Shown here one piece after another: positions 63,847-64,000 of a stretch of DNA of 64,000 nt. Positions within the stretch are counted from its first letter, which is position 1; the number at the start of each line of letters is the position of its first letter. Made by a program: the position numbers and the translations under genes. The notes under the pieces are model-generated. The model searched no databases and was not told where the DNA came from. It saw only the letters and a list, made by a program, of their open reading frames with translations. The stretch comes from Nocardiopsis ganjiahuensis DSM 45031 (GTDB lineage: Bacteria; Actinomycetota; Actinomycetes; Streptosporangiales; Streptosporangiaceae): contig NZ_ANBA01000009.1 in the NCBI RefSeq assembly GCF_000341085.1, positions 744,001 to 808,000 on the forward strand, written 5' to 3'.

Positions 63847-64000
63847 GTGAAGTGGCTTCTGAAGCGGTTGTTGGCCGGCGTGGCGGCGGTGCTGGTGGTA
63901 CTGGTGGGCGCGGGCGCGCTGCTGGCCTACCAGTACTCGGGCACCCCTGAGGGGTGGGCCGTCTCGCAGGGCGCGGACGCGGCGTGGGTGGGTTCGTGGG
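63847..64000 (+). CDS. membrane-anchored protein, partial at window end
   Basis: The first 51 codons of a plus-strand gene: a basic start (VKWLLKRLL), one hydrophobic segment (AGVAAVLVVLVGAGALLA), then YQYSGTPEGWAVSQGADAAW. The pattern is a signal anchor or secretion signal with an extracytoplasmic domain. I do not recognise the family. The gene runs off the window. The 285-bp gap to lepA holds its promoter. Confidence 0.6.
   Translation, partial: MKWLLKRLLAGVAAVLVVLVGAGALLAYQYSGTPEGWAVSQGADAAWVGSW

Overview
The window is chromosomal DNA of a high-GC Gram-positive actinomycete. Evidence includes strong GC bias at third codon positions, GTG/TTG starts, an XRE/DUF397 pair, SigE-family sigma, Zur/Znu, HrcA/CIRCE with DnaJ, and the era–leuA–recO–uppS neighbourhood. 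The gene set would fit a Nocardiopsis-like or other Streptosporangiales/Streptomyces-related organism, but I cannot fix the genus from sequence alone. I saw no rRNA, tRNA or CRISPR array.

Layout. 0-5 kb: an ABM-domain protein, a DUF6098 protein and a very large teichoic-acid-type glycerophosphotransferase. 5-8 kb: a small membrane protein, then znuC-znuB-zur behind a Zur-box promoter that appears to give a leaderless mRNA. 8-13 kb: secreted sphingomyelinase-like enzyme, two tandem SGNH hydrolases, uppS and recO. 13-19 kb: CAP-domain protein, GNAT, DUF2625, leuA with a Leu-rich leader peptide, NmrA-like reductase, and a DUF397/XRE pair. 20-22.5 kb: a tnpB-only IS200/IS605-type element carrying its own divergent ribbon-helix-helix gene, inserted in a decayed zinc carboxypeptidase. 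23-37.5 kb: a purine/allantoin catabolic island. It holds gcl, glxR and hyi on the minus strand; uraD, uraH, uricase, permease, LysR and allantoicase on the plus strand; allantoinase and a DUF6986 aldolase-like protein on the minus strand; and an IclR regulator. 37.6-48.6 kb: the housekeeping block era, cytidine-deaminase-like gene, corC, ybeY, phoH (with an intein), HIT, a sigma/membrane-partner pair, rsmE, dnaJ and hrcA. 48.7-53 kb: DUF3097, two DUF4870 proteins and hemW. 53-61.6 kb: LacI regulator, GH13 glucosidase, two maltose-type binding lipoproteins and two permeases. 61.7-64 kb: lepA and the start of a membrane-anchored protein.

How it works together. The purine island can take uric acid in, oxidise and hydrolyse it through HIU, OHCU, allantoin and allantoate to ureidoglycolate, and recycle glyoxylate through tartronate semialdehyde to glycerate. 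Ureidoglycolate lyase, glycerate kinase and xanthine dehydrogenase are not in the window. A 15-bp IclR-type motif recurs in front of several of these operons. The maltose-type cluster appears to be controlled by its LacI regulator through shared half-sites. Both accessory modules sit inside a region that is otherwise a conserved housekeeping order in actinomycetes.

The most unusual items are: a PhoH intein with the features of a class 3 (W-C-T, non-nucleophilic first residue) intein; a perfect inverted repeat containing both start codons of the divergent RHH and tnpB genes; a leuA attenuator peptide; and a nested inverted-repeat element at 33.3-33.8 kb.
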